Assembly: GCF_000238315.3 (NCBI RefSeq)
Contig: NZ_CP011924.1
Location: 3,611,001 to 3,675,000, forward strand
Length of the DNA stretch: 64,000 nucleotides
From: Pseudoalteromonas piscicida
GTDB lineage: Bacteria > Pseudomonadota > Gammaproteobacteria > Enterobacterales > Alteromonadaceae
Reading direction: 5' to 3'
Shown piece by piece: positions 1 through 8,128 of this stretch. Each line of letters starts with the position of its first letter. The first letter of the stretch is position 1. A program made the position numbers and the translations under genes. Under the pieces are notes generated by a model, which did not search any database, was not told the origin of the DNA, and saw only the letters and a program-made list of their open reading frames with translations.

Positions 1-308
1 TCAGACAGATTCTTTGCTACGCCAAAACCTCCTGGTAATACCACAGCATCGAATTCGTCAGCACTTAATGTTTCCAGATCTGCAATTTCTCCGCGTGCAA
101 TGCGGGCGGCTTCAATAAGAACATTACGACGTTCATCTTGTTCTTCACCGGTGATGTGATTGATCACATGGAATTGATCAATATTAGGTGCAAAGCACTG
201 ATAGCTTGCCCCTGCTTTTTCAAGATTGAGTAGTGTTAATACTGACTCGTGGATCTCGGCACCGTCGAATACTCCACAGCCACTTAAAATTACCGCTACT
301 TTTTTCAT
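1..308 (-). CDS. elbB: ElbB, DJ-1/PfpI-superfamily protein (3' part missing)
   Basis: The visible N-terminal ~102 residues begin [20 protein letters not shown] and reach [14 protein letters not shown] before the window edge. These are hallmarks of ElbB (enhancing lycopene biosynthesis protein 2), a class I glutamine amidotransferase-like, DJ-1/PfpI-fold protein of about 217 residues in E. coli, with reported glyoxalase activity. The physiological role is poorly defined. The start has a GGGAG ribosome site a few bases upstream, and a perfect TATAAT on the minus strand (377-382) is a plausible -10. The remaining half of the gene lies to the left of the window. Confidence 0.9.
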   Translation of the reverse strand, partial: MKKVAVILSGCGVFDGAEIHESVLTLLNLEKAGASYQCFAPNIDQFHVINHITGEEQDERRNVLIEAARIARGEIADLETLSADEFDAVVLPGGFGVAKNLS

Positions 309-490
309 TCATTTCTCCCTTCAATGTCACATCATGCGCGCTATATGCATAAAAAGAATTATGCACGAATTAAAAAATTATAAAGGATCTTCTATGATCT
401 TTGATCAATTGTGTTAGTATACTCCTCCGCTTGAGAAAATCAGGCTATTTTTTACTCACCCAGTTTGTTAAGCGTGACTAAAAAAATTCT

Positions 491-499
491 TTATCCACA
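491..499 (+). promoter_or_regulatory. DnaA box
   Basis: Exact TTATCCACA, the strongest E. coli DnaA box sequence, 242 bp upstream of the polA start. Confidence 0.5.
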
Positions 500-619
500 A
501 AGCGGTAAAGATAATAACAATAAAAAAGGCACAAAAAACGCAAGTAAATCAAAGTTTTAGTTTGCACTCTGACTTTTAAAACAAAGTTCCGGAGCGATTT
601 TTCGTGTTTGTCTACAAAG

Positions 620-628
620 TTATCCACA
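620..628 (+). promoter_or_regulatory. DnaA box
   Basis: Second exact TTATCCACA in the same orientation, 112 bp upstream of polA and 129 bp from the first. Confidence 0.5.
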
Positions 629-740
629 GGTGCAGCACGATTTATCTAAATGATGAGATAACGCGAAACTCGTTTTATCTTGTGCCTTGTGGCATCCTTA
701 CATTCTACTCCACAAAAGACTAATTTAGGATCCAATATTT

Positions 741-3497
741 ATGTCTCAGATCCCTCAAAATCCGTTGATCTTGGTTGATGGTTCTTCCTATTTATTTCGT
801 GCTTATCATGCGCCACCACATTTAACAAATTCAAAAGGTGAAGCAACTGGTGCGATCTACGGTGTGATCAATATGCTTAAGAGTTTGCTTAAGCAATATC
901 AACCAAGTCATATGGTAGTAGTCTTTGACGCTAAAGGGCCGACTTTTCGCAACGAAATGTATAGCGAATATAAAGCGCATCGCCCACCTATGCCGGATGA
1001 TCTGAGAACGCAAATTGAGCCGATCCACGAAATAATTAAAGCAATGGGCCTACCACTGGTAAGTATAAGTGGTGTTGAGGCTGATGACGTGATCGGTACA
1101 TTCTCTAAAATAGCGTCAGAGCAAAGTCGCCATGTGCTAATCAGCACTGGTGATAAGGATATGGCGCAATTGGTCAATGAACATGTCACGTTGATCAACA
1201 CAATGACGAATACGATCTTAGACCCTGAAGGGGTAGTGGATAAATTTGGTATTGGTCCTGACTTGATCATCGACTATCTCGCGTTAATGGGAGATAAGGT
1301 CGATAATATTCCGGGCGTACCTGGTGTTGGTGAAAAAACGGCATTGGCGATGCTTCAGGGGTTAGGCTCTATTGATTCGCTCTACGAAAACTTAGACAAA
1401 ATTGCTGATTTAGGTTTTCGTGGCTCAAAAACCATGGCGAAAAAACTAGAGGAACACCAAGCGCAGCTAAAATTGTCATATGAATTAGCCACCATTAAGC
1501 TGGATTGTGAAGTAGAGCAAGACTTAGAGCAATTTAAGATAGCTGAGATGGACAAAGATCGCTTAATCGAGCTATATGGTCAGTGTGAATTTAAGCGTTG
1601 GTTAGCTGAATTGCTGGATGGTCAGTCACAAGCTGATATCGTTGATGTGGAGGCTGAAGGGTCGGCGCCTGCAGCGGCGCAGGTCGGCACCCAATACGAG
1701 ACTATTTTGACAAAAGCACAGCTTGATGACTGGGTAACTAAGTTAAAAGCAGCCCAACTCATCGCTTTTGATACTGAAACCACCAGTGTTAACTATATGC
1801 AGGCGGATCTAGTAGGAATGAGCTTTGCGGTTGCACCGGGCGAAGCGGCTTACTTACCAATCAATCACGATTATGTGGGAGCGCCCGAGCAGCTTTCTCA
1901 AGATATGGTGTTTGAGATCATGGCACCACTACTTGCAGATCCTCAGATCAAAAAAGTGGGTCAAAATTTAAAATATGATCAAAGTGTGCTTGCTCGTGCA
2001 GGGCTTGAACTGCAGGGGATCGCTTTTGATACCATGTTGGAGTCTTACGTATTTAACAGTGTTGGAACTCGTCACGATATGGACTCCTTGGCGCTAAAAT
2101 ATTTAGGCCATAAAACCATTAGCTTTGAAGACATCGCTGGTAAAGGTAAGAACCAACTGACCTTTAACCAAATAGAGCTAGAAAAGGCGGCACCTTATGC
2201 CGCGGAAGACGCTGATATTACGCTGAGGTTACATCAACACCTTTGGCCGCTAATTGAAAAAGAAAATCGCCTTAAGCAAGTATTTACAGAAATTGAATTA
2301 CCGCTGCTGAGTGTACTTTCTCGCATTGAACGCACTGGTGTGCACATCGATGGTGATATGCTCGCAAAGCAAAGTATTGAGATTGAAAAACGCTTAGGTG
2401 AGCTTGAACAACAGGCCTTTGAAATTGCAGGTGAGGAGTTCAACCTGAGTTCAACAAAGCAATTGCAAGCGATATTGTTCGACAAACTTGAGCTGCCAGT
2501 GATTAAGAAAACGCCAAAAGGCGCGCCTTCAACGGCTGAAGAAGTGCTACAAGAGTTGGCGCATGATTATCCACTGCCAAAACTTATTATTGAGCATCGT
2601 GGCTTAGCTAAGCTAAAATCAACCTATACCGATAAACTACCAAAATTGGTTAATGCGGATACTGGTCGTGTGCACACTTCTTATCATCAAGCCGTTACCG
2701 CAACGGGCCGTCTAAGCTCAAGCGATCCTAATTTGCAAAATATTCCGATCCGTAATGAAGCCGGACGTCATATTCGTCAGGCATTTGTTGCCGACAATAA
2801 TAAACAAATCGTTGCGGCGGATTACAGCCAAATCGAGCTTAGGATCATGGCACATTTGTCACAAGACAAAGGGTTGTTGAGTGCCTTTGCTGAAGGTAAA
2901 GATGTACACAGTGCAACAGCGTCTGAAGTGTTTTCCGTGCCGCTTGAGGAAGTGACTTCTGATATGCGCCGAAAAGCCAAAGCGGTTAACTTTGGTCTGA
3001 TCTATGGCATGAGTGCGTTTGGTCTGTCACGTCAGTTAGATATTCCAAGAAATGAAGCGCAACATTATATGGATATGTACTTTGAACGCTTCCCTGGTGT
3101 ATTAGAGTATATGGAGCGTACGCGTGAAGAGGCTGCTGATAAAGGGTATGTAGAAACCTTATTCGGTCGCCGCTTGTATCTACCGGATATCAATGCGCGT
3201 AATGGCGCTCGCAGAAAAGCAGCAGAGCGTGCAGCCATCAATGCACCGATGCAGGGCACTGCGGCGGACATCATCAAAAAAGCGATGATTAAAGTGGATG
3301 AATGGCTACAAAGCTGTGATAGCAATGATATCCAGTTGCTCATGCAAGTGCACGATGAATTAGTGTTTGAAGTACACAGCGATAAAGTTGCTGAATACAG
3401 TGAAAAGATCTGCGAGCTGATGAGTGCAGCGGCAACACTTGATGTACCGTTATTAGTTGAAGCCGACAGTGGTGACAACTGGGAACAAGCGCACTAG
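741..3497 (+). CDS. polA: DNA polymerase I
   Basis: 918 residues, close to E. coli Pol I (928). The enzyme fills gaps, removes RNA primers and acts in repair. The order is a 5'-3' nuclease domain ([12 protein letters not shown] near residue 13), a 3'-5' exonuclease domain with an intact DxE motif (FDTETTS near 343), and a family A polymerase domain. Polymerase motifs are DYSQIELR (about 693), [14 protein letters not shown] (about 742) and QVHDELVFE (about 868). All three activities therefore appear intact. An AGGA ribosome site lies about 10 bp before the ATG. It is a monocistronic unit ending in a strong hairpin at 3518-3548. Confidence 0.98.
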   Translation: MSQIPQNPLILVDGSSYLFRAYHAPPHLTNSKGEATGAIYGVINMLKSLLKQYQPSHMVVVFDAKGPTFRNEMYSEYKAHRPPMPDDLRTQIEPIHEIIKAMGLPLVSISGVEADDVIGTFSKIASEQSRHVLISTGDKDMAQLVNEHVTLINTMTNTILDPEGVVDKFGIGPDLIIDYLALMGDKVDNIPGVPGVGEKTALAMLQGLGSIDSLYENLDKIADLGFRGSKTMAKKLEEHQAQLKLSYELATIKLDCEVEQDLEQFKIAEMDKDRLIELYGQCEFKRWLAELLDGQSQADIVDVEAEGSAPAAAQVGTQYETILTKAQLDDWVTKLKAAQLIAFDTETTSVNYMQADLVGMSFAVAPGEAAYLPINHDYVGAPEQLSQDMVFEIMAPLLADPQIKKVGQNLKYDQSVLARAGLELQGIAFDTMLESYVFNSVGTRHDMDSLALKYLGHKTISFEDIAGKGKNQLTFNQIELEKAAPYAAEDADITLRLHQHLWPLIEKENRLKQVFTEIELPLLSVLSRIERTGVHIDGDMLAKQSIEIEKRLGELEQQAFEIAGEEFNLSSTKQLQAILFDKLELPVIKKTPKGAPSTAEEVLQELAHDYPLPKLIIEHRGLAKLKSTYTDKLPKLVNADTGRVHTSYHQAVTATGRLSSSDPNLQNIPIRNEAGRHIRQAFVADNNKQIVAADYSQIELRIMAHLSQDKGLLSAFAEGKDVHSATASEVFSVPLEEVTSDMRRKAKAVNFGLIYGMSAFGLSRQLDIPRNEAQHYMDMYFERFPGVLEYMERTREEAADKGYVETLFGRRLYLPDINARNGARRKAAERAAINAPMQGTAADIIKKAMIKVDEWLQSCDSNDIQLLMQVHDELVFEVHSDKVAEYSEKICELMSAAATLDVPLLVEADSGDNWEQAH

Positions 3498-3517
3498 TCA
3501 ATATTAAAATCTACCCG

Positions 3518-3548
3518 AGTTGCACTAGTCGATTAGACTAGTGCAACT
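3518..3548 (+). terminator. Hairpin after polA
   Basis: A perfect 13-bp inverted repeat (AGTTGCACTAGTC and its complement) around a GATTA loop begins 20 bp after the polA stop. The following T-rich tract is interrupted (tcattcatcttt), so termination efficiency is uncertain. Confidence 0.6.
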
Positions 3549-3699
3549 TCATTCATCTTTGTTTGCAAGTATACACTAGCAGCATAGCGTCTTAATTTTG
3601 TAGCTCCTGTTAATCTCCAGTAACAAAAAACAAATTAACGTTGAAAGTTTATCAAATTGGCTCAAGTTTTGCTTTTTGGTGTTTATTTCTGGACGTCTA

Positions 3700-3838
3700 T
3701 TTGTTATTGTTCGCGCCGTCCTCATCCTGTAGGACATCCTGTTGATGATGTATCTCTCGCAAGAGGATACAGTGTATTGATAGCTTCTCCCCAGATTGCT
3801 ATAGCGGCTCGTAATTTTTACGGGCCGTCTTTTTCTCC
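3700..3838 (+). ncRNA. Putative structured small RNA downstream of polA (spf position)
   Basis: No credible protein is encoded here, but four hairpins follow one another. They are TCATC...GATGA enclosing AGG-ACAT-CCT (about 3722-3750), TATC(T)CTC-GCAA-GAGGATA with a GNRA tetraloop (about 3751-3769), ATAGC...GCTAT presenting a C-rich loop TTCTCCCC (about 3780-3802), and an intrinsic terminator CGGCTCGT...ACGGGCCG followed by TCTTTTT (about 3805-3835). Spot 42 (spf) sits just after polA in enterics, vibrios and some Alteromonadales. From GTAGG at about 3729 to the terminator is about 107 nt, close to Spot 42's 109 nt, but primary-sequence similarity beyond GTAGG is weak. It may be a diverged Spot 42 or an unrelated RNA. 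The 5' end is not defined. Confidence 0.55.
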
Positions 3839-3984
3839 TCTTGAACAAATCAATTTCTAGTCTTAGATCAAGAATAATATCTAGTCTTAGCCATCAGTTT
3901 ATGATTAAAGGTTTATTTAATTTGCACTGCGTTTTACACTGAGCGCTCAAATGCAATTCACTCTCATTTCATAAGGAAGTCGTC

Positions 3985-4554
3985 ATGCTAAAGTACCTTC
4001 TTTTAGGTAGTGCACTTATTTCTTCTCAGGCGTTCGCAGCTTGGCAATTTAATCAACAACAAAGCGATGTTAGTTTTGTGTCTGTGAAACAGACTAGCGT
4101 TGCAGAAGTACATCATTTTAAAACGATAGATGGTACATTATCTGCTAAAGGCGAGCTTGAGGTTAATATTGACCTGGCAAGCGTTGAAACGATGATCCCG
4201 ATCCGTAATGAACGCATGCAAAAGATGCTGTTCAATGTAGCGCAACACCCAAAGGCGAAAGTTAACGCTGATGTTTCTGAAGTGCTTGCTAAACTTAAAG
4301 CTGGTACACAAAAAATCAATGATGTGACAGCAACATTGACACTGCATGGTCAGATCCAAAAGATCAGCCTAGACTTACTGATAACGAAAAGTGCTAATGG
4401 CTTGGTGGTTACACCGGTACATGCATTTATTCTAGATTCAAAGCAGTTTGGGTTAGATAAAGGGATTGAAGCGCTACGAGAAATTGCGGGTCTGAAGACT
4501 ATCGCGACTAGCGTGCCTGTTAGCTTCAACTTGGTTTTTGATGAACAAAATTGA
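3985..4554 (+). CDS. YceI-family-like periplasmic protein
   Basis: 189 residues with a clear signal peptide (MLKYLLLGSALISSQAFA, cleavage after AFA). The mature part resembles the YceI lipocalin-like fold: an N-terminal WQFNQQQSDVSFVSVKQ strand, SVETMIPIRNERMQKMLF and a beta-rich C-terminus. YceI proteins bind polyisoprenoid or other hydrophobic ligands in the periplasm; the ligand here cannot be read. AAGGAAG lies 8 bp before the ATG. Its 3' end overlaps the next gene by 14 bp, suggesting translational coupling. Confidence 0.8.
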   Translation: MLKYLLLGSALISSQAFAAWQFNQQQSDVSFVSVKQTSVAEVHHFKTIDGTLSAKGELEVNIDLASVETMIPIRNERMQKMLFNVAQHPKAKVNADVSEVLAKLKAGTQKINDVTATLTLHGQIQKISLDLLITKSANGLVVTPVHAFILDSKQFGLDKGIEALREIAGLKTIATSVPVSFNLVFDEQN

Positions 4555-5071
4555 TGCGTTAATCAAACAGTATGTTACGAATCATGCGCCGACCGAAAAT
4601 TGGTCGGCGCCGTCGTGCGGTTTTTCTGACATCAAAATTGCGGCGGACGGTCGTTGGTTTCATCAAGGGCGTGAAATTAAACGGCAATCGCTAGTTGCCT
4701 TGTTTGCTAGTGTTTTAACCTTTGATGGTCAGCAGTATTGGTTAAAAACACCAGCAGAAAGTTGTGAGATAGAGGTGCTTGCTCATCCTTTTATTATCGA
4801 GCAATGGCGTTATTGTGATGATGCATCGGCTTTGGAGTTATCACCTTGTATTATCGCGATAGATAATTTAGGCCGTGAATGGCCCATTTGTGATGTGTTT
4901 CCACTAGCCCTTGAGCATGTTAATGGGGGAGATATTCCATTTCTCACACTCAATTATGGTTTAACCGCTAGAATTTCACGAAATGTCTATTATCAGTGGG
5001 TTGAATTGCTCGAGGAAGATGAAAAAGGCTTTTATCTGATGTCGGCAAAGACGCGCTTTTATCTTAGCTAA
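4541..5071 (+). CDS. DUF1285 domain protein
   Basis: 176 residues from the ATG at 4541; a TTG one codon upstream is less likely. Features such as DIKIAADGRWFHQGREIKR, YWLKTPAE and the final FYLMSAKTRFYLS fit the DUF1285 family, soluble cytoplasmic proteins of unknown function built from beta-sandwich lobes. It overlaps the YceI-like gene in a different frame. Function is unknown; family assignment is from recognition of the sequence pattern. Confidence 0.75.
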   Translation: MNKIDALIKQYVTNHAPTENWSAPSCGFSDIKIAADGRWFHQGREIKRQSLVALFASVLTFDGQQYWLKTPAESCEIEVLAHPFIIEQWRYCDDASALELSPCIIAIDNLGREWPICDVFPLALEHVNGGDIPFLTLNYGLTARISRNVYYQWVELLEEDEKGFYLMSAKTRFYLS

Positions 5072-5089
5072 GCGCGCCCTACGTTTTGA

Positions 5090-5728
5090 TTATTCGCTCG
5101 CTTCTTCTTGAGCTTCTTTAACAAACGGACCTAAGTACCAATCATCCAGTTTCCACGCTAATTCGTTCAACCCGATGCCTTTCAAAGAAGAAAATGCGTG
5201 AACTGTGATATCACCGTCTATTTCAGATAGCGCACGACGTACTTGAAGTACTTCTGCTTTGCGCTTACCTTGTTTTAGCTTATCGGCTTTAGTCAACAAC
5301 GCCAATACCGGTATATTGCTGCCAGTCGCCCAGTTGATGAGATCCATATCGAGATCTTTAAGAGGGTGACGAATATCCATTAATACCACAATCCCTTTAA
5401 GACATTTTCGGCGTTGTAAATATTCACCTAATGCTTTTTGCCATTTCTTTTTCATCTCTAATGGGACTTTCGCAAAGCCATAGCCAGGTAAATCAATCAA
5501 ACGCTGATCTTCACCTAGAGAAAAAGTATTAATAAGCTGAGTCCGGCCAGGTGTTTTACTGGTGCGTGCCAGCTTTTGGTCTGTAAGCGTATTGAGCGCG
5601 CTCGACTTACCAGCGTTAGAACGACCCGCAAAAGCAACTTCAATTCCAGTGTCTGGTGGCAGTTTACTGATATCTGGGGTACTTGTGATAAATTGTGCCT
5701 GATTGTATTTAACGCGAGATTTTAGCAC
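5090..5728 (-). CDS. engB: Ribosome biogenesis GTP-binding protein EngB (YihA/YsxC)
   Basis: 212 residues. GTPase motifs are G1 GRSNAGKSS (about residue 34), G3 DLPGYG (about 79) and G4 TKADK (about 146). EngB/YsxC is an essential TRAFAC GTPase needed for late assembly of the 50S subunit. The gene faces the DUF1285 gene, with only 18 bp between the stops, and lies near polA as in E. coli and Vibrio. The C-terminus carries a short acidic tail (KEAQEEASE). Confidence 0.95.
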   Translation of the reverse strand: MLKSRVKYNQAQFITSTPDISKLPPDTGIEVAFAGRSNAGKSSALNTLTDQKLARTSKTPGRTQLINTFSLGEDQRLIDLPGYGFAKVPLEMKKKWQKALGEYLQRRKCLKGIVVLMDIRHPLKDLDMDLINWATGSNIPVLALLTKADKLKQGKRKAEVLQVRRALSEIDGDITVHAFSSLKGIGLNELAWKLDDWYLGPFVKEAQEEASE

Positions 5729-6181
5729 GCTGACTCCTAACTGATTAAACTTTCGCGGATGGAATTGCGTATTTTATAACAGTATGACGGAAACCAAAAG
5801 CATTGTGAGGTTTGTTCTAAACACCGCTTTTGTTGCTAATTGGCAGAAGCGTCGTGCCAATATTAATTAATCTAGGTCAAGTCCCTATAAATTATAAGCT
5901 TAATATGGGCAGAAAACGTGCCAGAGAAAGTAATATCGTGTAGAATGTAGAAATTGCAATGTCAATCTAAAGTGTATACCTATCAGTAGTCACTGCTGAG
6001 CAAGGCGTATTTAGATGGATCGGTGCTGTTTGGCGTTATATTTGCTAAGTTTGCATGTATGATTCATCTGATTAACATAACAACCTAATTAGTACTGATT
6101 GGTATTATTTGCCCGAGCAATAAAGAGAGCGACTTTGTTCGCGAGGGTACAAATTACAGGGTCGGAAACAGAGAATTTACC
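5729..6181. other. Intergenic region upstream of engB and cytochrome c4
   Basis: This 453-bp divergent region has no supported gene. TTAATCTAGGTCAA at 5867-5880 differs by one base from the ANR/FNR-type box TTGATNNNNGTCAA and lies about 300 bp before the cytochrome gene. No confident -35/-10 pair was found. Confidence 0.5.
5867..5880 (+). promoter_or_regulatory. Possible FNR/ANR-type box upstream of cytochrome c4
   Basis: TTAATCTAGGTCAA has half-sites TTAAT and GTCAA around four bases, one mismatch from TTGATNNNNGTCAA. An oxygen-responsive site would make sense before a cytochrome gene, but the distance to the start is large. A weak call. Confidence 0.25.
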
Positions 6182-6814
6182 ATGAAAAAAATAGCATTAA
6201 CTTTAACAATGTTGCTTGGTACGTTGTCAGCAAGCAACGCATCGGCATTCGATGGTGACGCGGAAGCAGGTAAAGCAAAGTCTGCAACGTGTGCAGCATG
6301 TCACGGTCCAGATGGCAATGCCCCTGTGACTATGTATCCTAAAATCGCAGGTCAGCATGCAGATTATATCTATAAGCAGCTACAAGAGTTTAAGCTAGGT
6401 ATGACGTCTGGTGGTAAAGAAGGGCGTATGGATCCTGTGATGAGTGGTATGGCTATGCCGCTGTCAGATCAAGATATGAAAGATTTAGCCGCATACTTCT
6501 CTTCTTTATCTATGTCTGCTGGTTCAACGCCGGAAGATGTTGTTGCTGCAGGTCAGAAGCTATATAAAGCCGGTGATGCTGAGCGTGGTATTCCAGCTTG
6601 CGCTGCGTGTCACGGTCCTCGTGGTAACGGTACTTCTTTAGCTAAGTTCCCTAAAGTGTCATTCCAGCACCCTGAGTACATCAAATCACAGCTTGAGAAG
6701 TTCCGTGATGGCACTCGTAACAATGACATGAATGGTATGATGCGTGATATCGCGCAGAAGCTTACAGACAAAGACATCGAAGTATTATCTAAGTACTTAG
6801 GTGGTCTACACTAA
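6182..6814 (+). CDS. Cytochrome c4 (dihaem c-type cytochrome)
   Basis: 210 residues with a signal peptide (MKKIALTLTMLLGTLSASNASA) and two CAACH haem-binding motifs, CAACHGPDGN near residue 37 and CAACHGPRGN near 140. Each sits in a class I cytochrome c domain, giving the tandem two-domain layout of cytochrome c4. Conserved Met ligands are likely in MSGMAMPL and the DMNGMMRDIA region. Cytochrome c4 is a periplasmic electron carrier to cbb3-type oxidases. Both haem sites and the signal are intact. The gene is monocistronic, followed by an intrinsic terminator. Confidence 0.93.
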   Translation: MKKIALTLTMLLGTLSASNASAFDGDAEAGKAKSATCAACHGPDGNAPVTMYPKIAGQHADYIYKQLQEFKLGMTSGGKEGRMDPVMSGMAMPLSDQDMKDLAAYFSSLSMSAGSTPEDVVAAGQKLYKAGDAERGIPACAACHGPRGNGTSLAKFPKVSFQHPEYIKSQLEKFRDGTRNNDMNGMMRDIAQKLTDKDIEVLSKYLGGLH

Positions 6815-6860
6815 AGTCGTATAGTGAGTTTACCTCTCTCAGTGTAAACTCTTACTATTG

Positions 6861-6892
6861 AAAAAAGGGCAGCATAGGCTGCCTTTTTTTGT
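6861..6892 (+). terminator. Intrinsic terminator after cytochrome c4
   Basis: Stem GGGCAGC-ATA-GGCTGCC flanked by an A-run and followed by TTTTTTT. Confidence 0.9.
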
Positions 6893-6901
6893 TGTTGAGG
6901 T

Positions 6902-6919
6902 TGTGAGATATATCTCACT
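6902..6919 (+). promoter_or_regulatory. GacA/UvrY-type upstream activating palindrome
   Basis: TGTGAGATATATCTCACT is an 18-bp dyad closely matching the GacA/UvrY boxes found upstream of csrB and rsmY genes (TGTAAG-N6-CTTACA type). A second left half-site, TGTAAGA, follows at 6925-6931. It lies about 170 bp before the inferred start of the GGA-rich RNA. Confidence 0.55.
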
Positions 6920-7055
6920 TTTAATGTAAGACATTTGCTTGTGCAACATGTGAGTTTTAGCTTATTTTTAAGCTCTTGTTCAGTGTAAGTTTATGTAATT
7001 CATCTTTTTTCTGTTTAATTAAAAAAATTAAGGTAAGAAATTTGTTATTAAACAG

Positions 7056-7083
7056 TTGTAACTCAAGCTCAGGAGCGTAGATT
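7056..7083 (+). promoter_or_regulatory. Putative promoter of the CsrB-like RNA
   Basis: TTGTAA at 7056-7061, a 16-bp spacer and TAGATT at 7078-7083. Each hexamer matches consensus at four of six positions, putting a start near 7090. Confidence 0.4.
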
Positions 7084-7089
7084 ATTCGT

Positions 7090-7391
7090 TGTCGCCAAGC
7101 AATACAAAAAAAGGGACAATTCGATACGGAAGCGTAGGTGGCAAAGTTGTGTATCTAGTTGGATACGAAGGACTATCAAGAAAGCGTCAGGAAGACCGAG
7201 AATAAGAAAATCACGGAAGTCTCATAATAAAAACAATATGGAAAGTGTCACGGAAGTCTAAAATAAAAACAATACGGACGACAATAAAATAAAAAGAATA
7301 ATAATAAGACTTAAAAGTCGAAGGGAGAAGTGTCCAGTTGTGACGCTCAGATTAGTAGGCGGTAGAGAGTGATCTCTGCCGCCTTTTTATT
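7090..7391 (+). ncRNA. CsrB/RsmY-like GGA-rich regulatory RNA
   Basis: The roughly 300-nt stretch has no reading frame but carries ten GGA motifs, several as ACGGA, AAGGGA or CAGGA: about 7114, 7128, 7161, 7170, 7190, 7215, 7240, 7252, 7276 and 7324. It ends in an 11-bp intrinsic terminator. RNAs of this design (CsrB, CsrC, RsmY, RsmZ) bind CsrA/RsmA dimers through GGA loops and titrate them, controlling carbon storage, motility, biofilm and secretion. The upstream GacA/UvrY-like palindrome fits the BarA-UvrY pathway. Two near-identical ~30-nt units (7212-7242 and 7249-7278) suggest internal duplication of binding sites. The 5' end is inferred. Confidence 0.75.
7358..7391 (+). terminator. Intrinsic terminator of the CsrB-like RNA
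   Basis: GGCGGTAGAGA-GTGA-TCTCTGCCGCC is an 11-bp stem with one G-U pair, followed by TTTTTATTT. Confidence 0.92.
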
Positions 7392-8104
7392 TGGTTGCCT
7401 CTATTATACCTGATACAATAGCCGCCTTATTAAGCAATCACTGTCGACCATTGCAAGATTCAACTCTATTCAGTTGTGGCCTGTGCCAAGGTAATCAGCT
7501 TGAAACCTACCATCAAGACAAGTATCGACTGTACTGGCAATGTCAAACCTGCCAGTTGGTGATGGTTGATCCCAAGTCGAGATTAACACCAGCTCAAGAA
7601 AAGGCCATTTATGATAGCCATGAAAACGATCTGGCCGATGAAGGCTATCGTCGCTTTCTAGCACGAGTGGCGGATCCACTGTTGGCGCGTTTGGTGACGC
7701 CAAGCCAAGGTTTAGACTTTGGCTGTGGGCCAGGCCCGCTGCTTGCGAAAATGCTTGAAGAAGCTGGGCATCAGGTGGCTTTGTTTGACCTGTACTATGC
7801 TAATGATGCCAGTGTACTGACTCGTCAGTATGACTTTATCGTGAGTACAGAAGTGGTGGAACATTTAGCAGAACCTGCAAAAGTATTAACGCAATTGTTA
7901 GCATGCTTAAAAGTGGGAAAGCCGCTGGCATTGATGACCAAGCTCGTCATTGATAAAGCACGCTTTGCGAATTGGCACTATAAAAATGACCTAACGCATA
8001 TTTCATTTTTTAGCCAAGAAAGCTTTGCGTATTTTGCCGCGCAGCAGGATTGTGAATTAGAATTTATTGGGAATGATGTCATCATTCTCACCAAGCGTAG
8101 TTAG
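7391..8104 (+). CDS. Class I SAM-dependent methyltransferase with N-terminal zinc ribbon
   Basis: Up to 237 residues. The N-terminus has a CxxC...CxxC zinc-ribbon pattern (CGLCQGN...WQCQTCQL). It is followed by a Rossmann methyltransferase domain with motif I LDFGCGPGPLLAKML (about residue 107), an acidic FDLYY strand end and STEVVEHL. Substrate is unknown. The start is uncertain. An in-frame stop at 7370-7372 bounds the frame, the first possible start is TTG at 7391, inside the U-tract of the preceding RNA terminator and with no ribosome site, and another TTG lies at 7451. Initiation at the latter would still retain the zinc ribbon. It heads a short co-directional run with yihI. Confidence 0.8.
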   Translation: MVASIIPDTIAALLSNHCRPLQDSTLFSCGLCQGNQLETYHQDKYRLYWQCQTCQLVMVDPKSRLTPAQEKAIYDSHENDLADEGYRRFLARVADPLLARLVTPSQGLDFGCGPGPLLAKMLEEAGHQVALFDLYYANDASVLTRQYDFIVSTEVVEHLAEPAKVLTQLLACLKVGKPLALMTKLVIDKARFANWHYKNDLTHISFFSQESFAYFAAQQDCELEFIGNDVIILTKRS

Positions 8105-8128
8105 CGCGAGAATTTTGGATAACCAATT

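Larger units (their letters stand above)
309..740. other. Intergenic region between elbB and polA with two DnaA boxes
   Basis: This 432-bp AT-rich region holds no convincing gene; a short frame at 226-417 overlaps elbB and looks spurious. It contains two perfect DnaA boxes (TTATCCACA) at 491-499 and 620-628 in the same orientation. It also has three GATC sites between about 386 and 409, next to the elbB -10. It must contain the polA promoter, but I cannot assign one -35/-10 pair with confidence. Confidence 0.6.

Noticed and set aside
491..628. Replication origin (oriC) upstream of polA
   Set aside because: Two DnaA boxes only, with no box array, no AT-rich 13-mers identified, and none of the usual origin-flanking genes.
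3576..3860. Short reading frames on both strands after polA
   Set aside because: They overlap the hairpin-rich RNA locus, lack ribosome sites and have improbable compositions.
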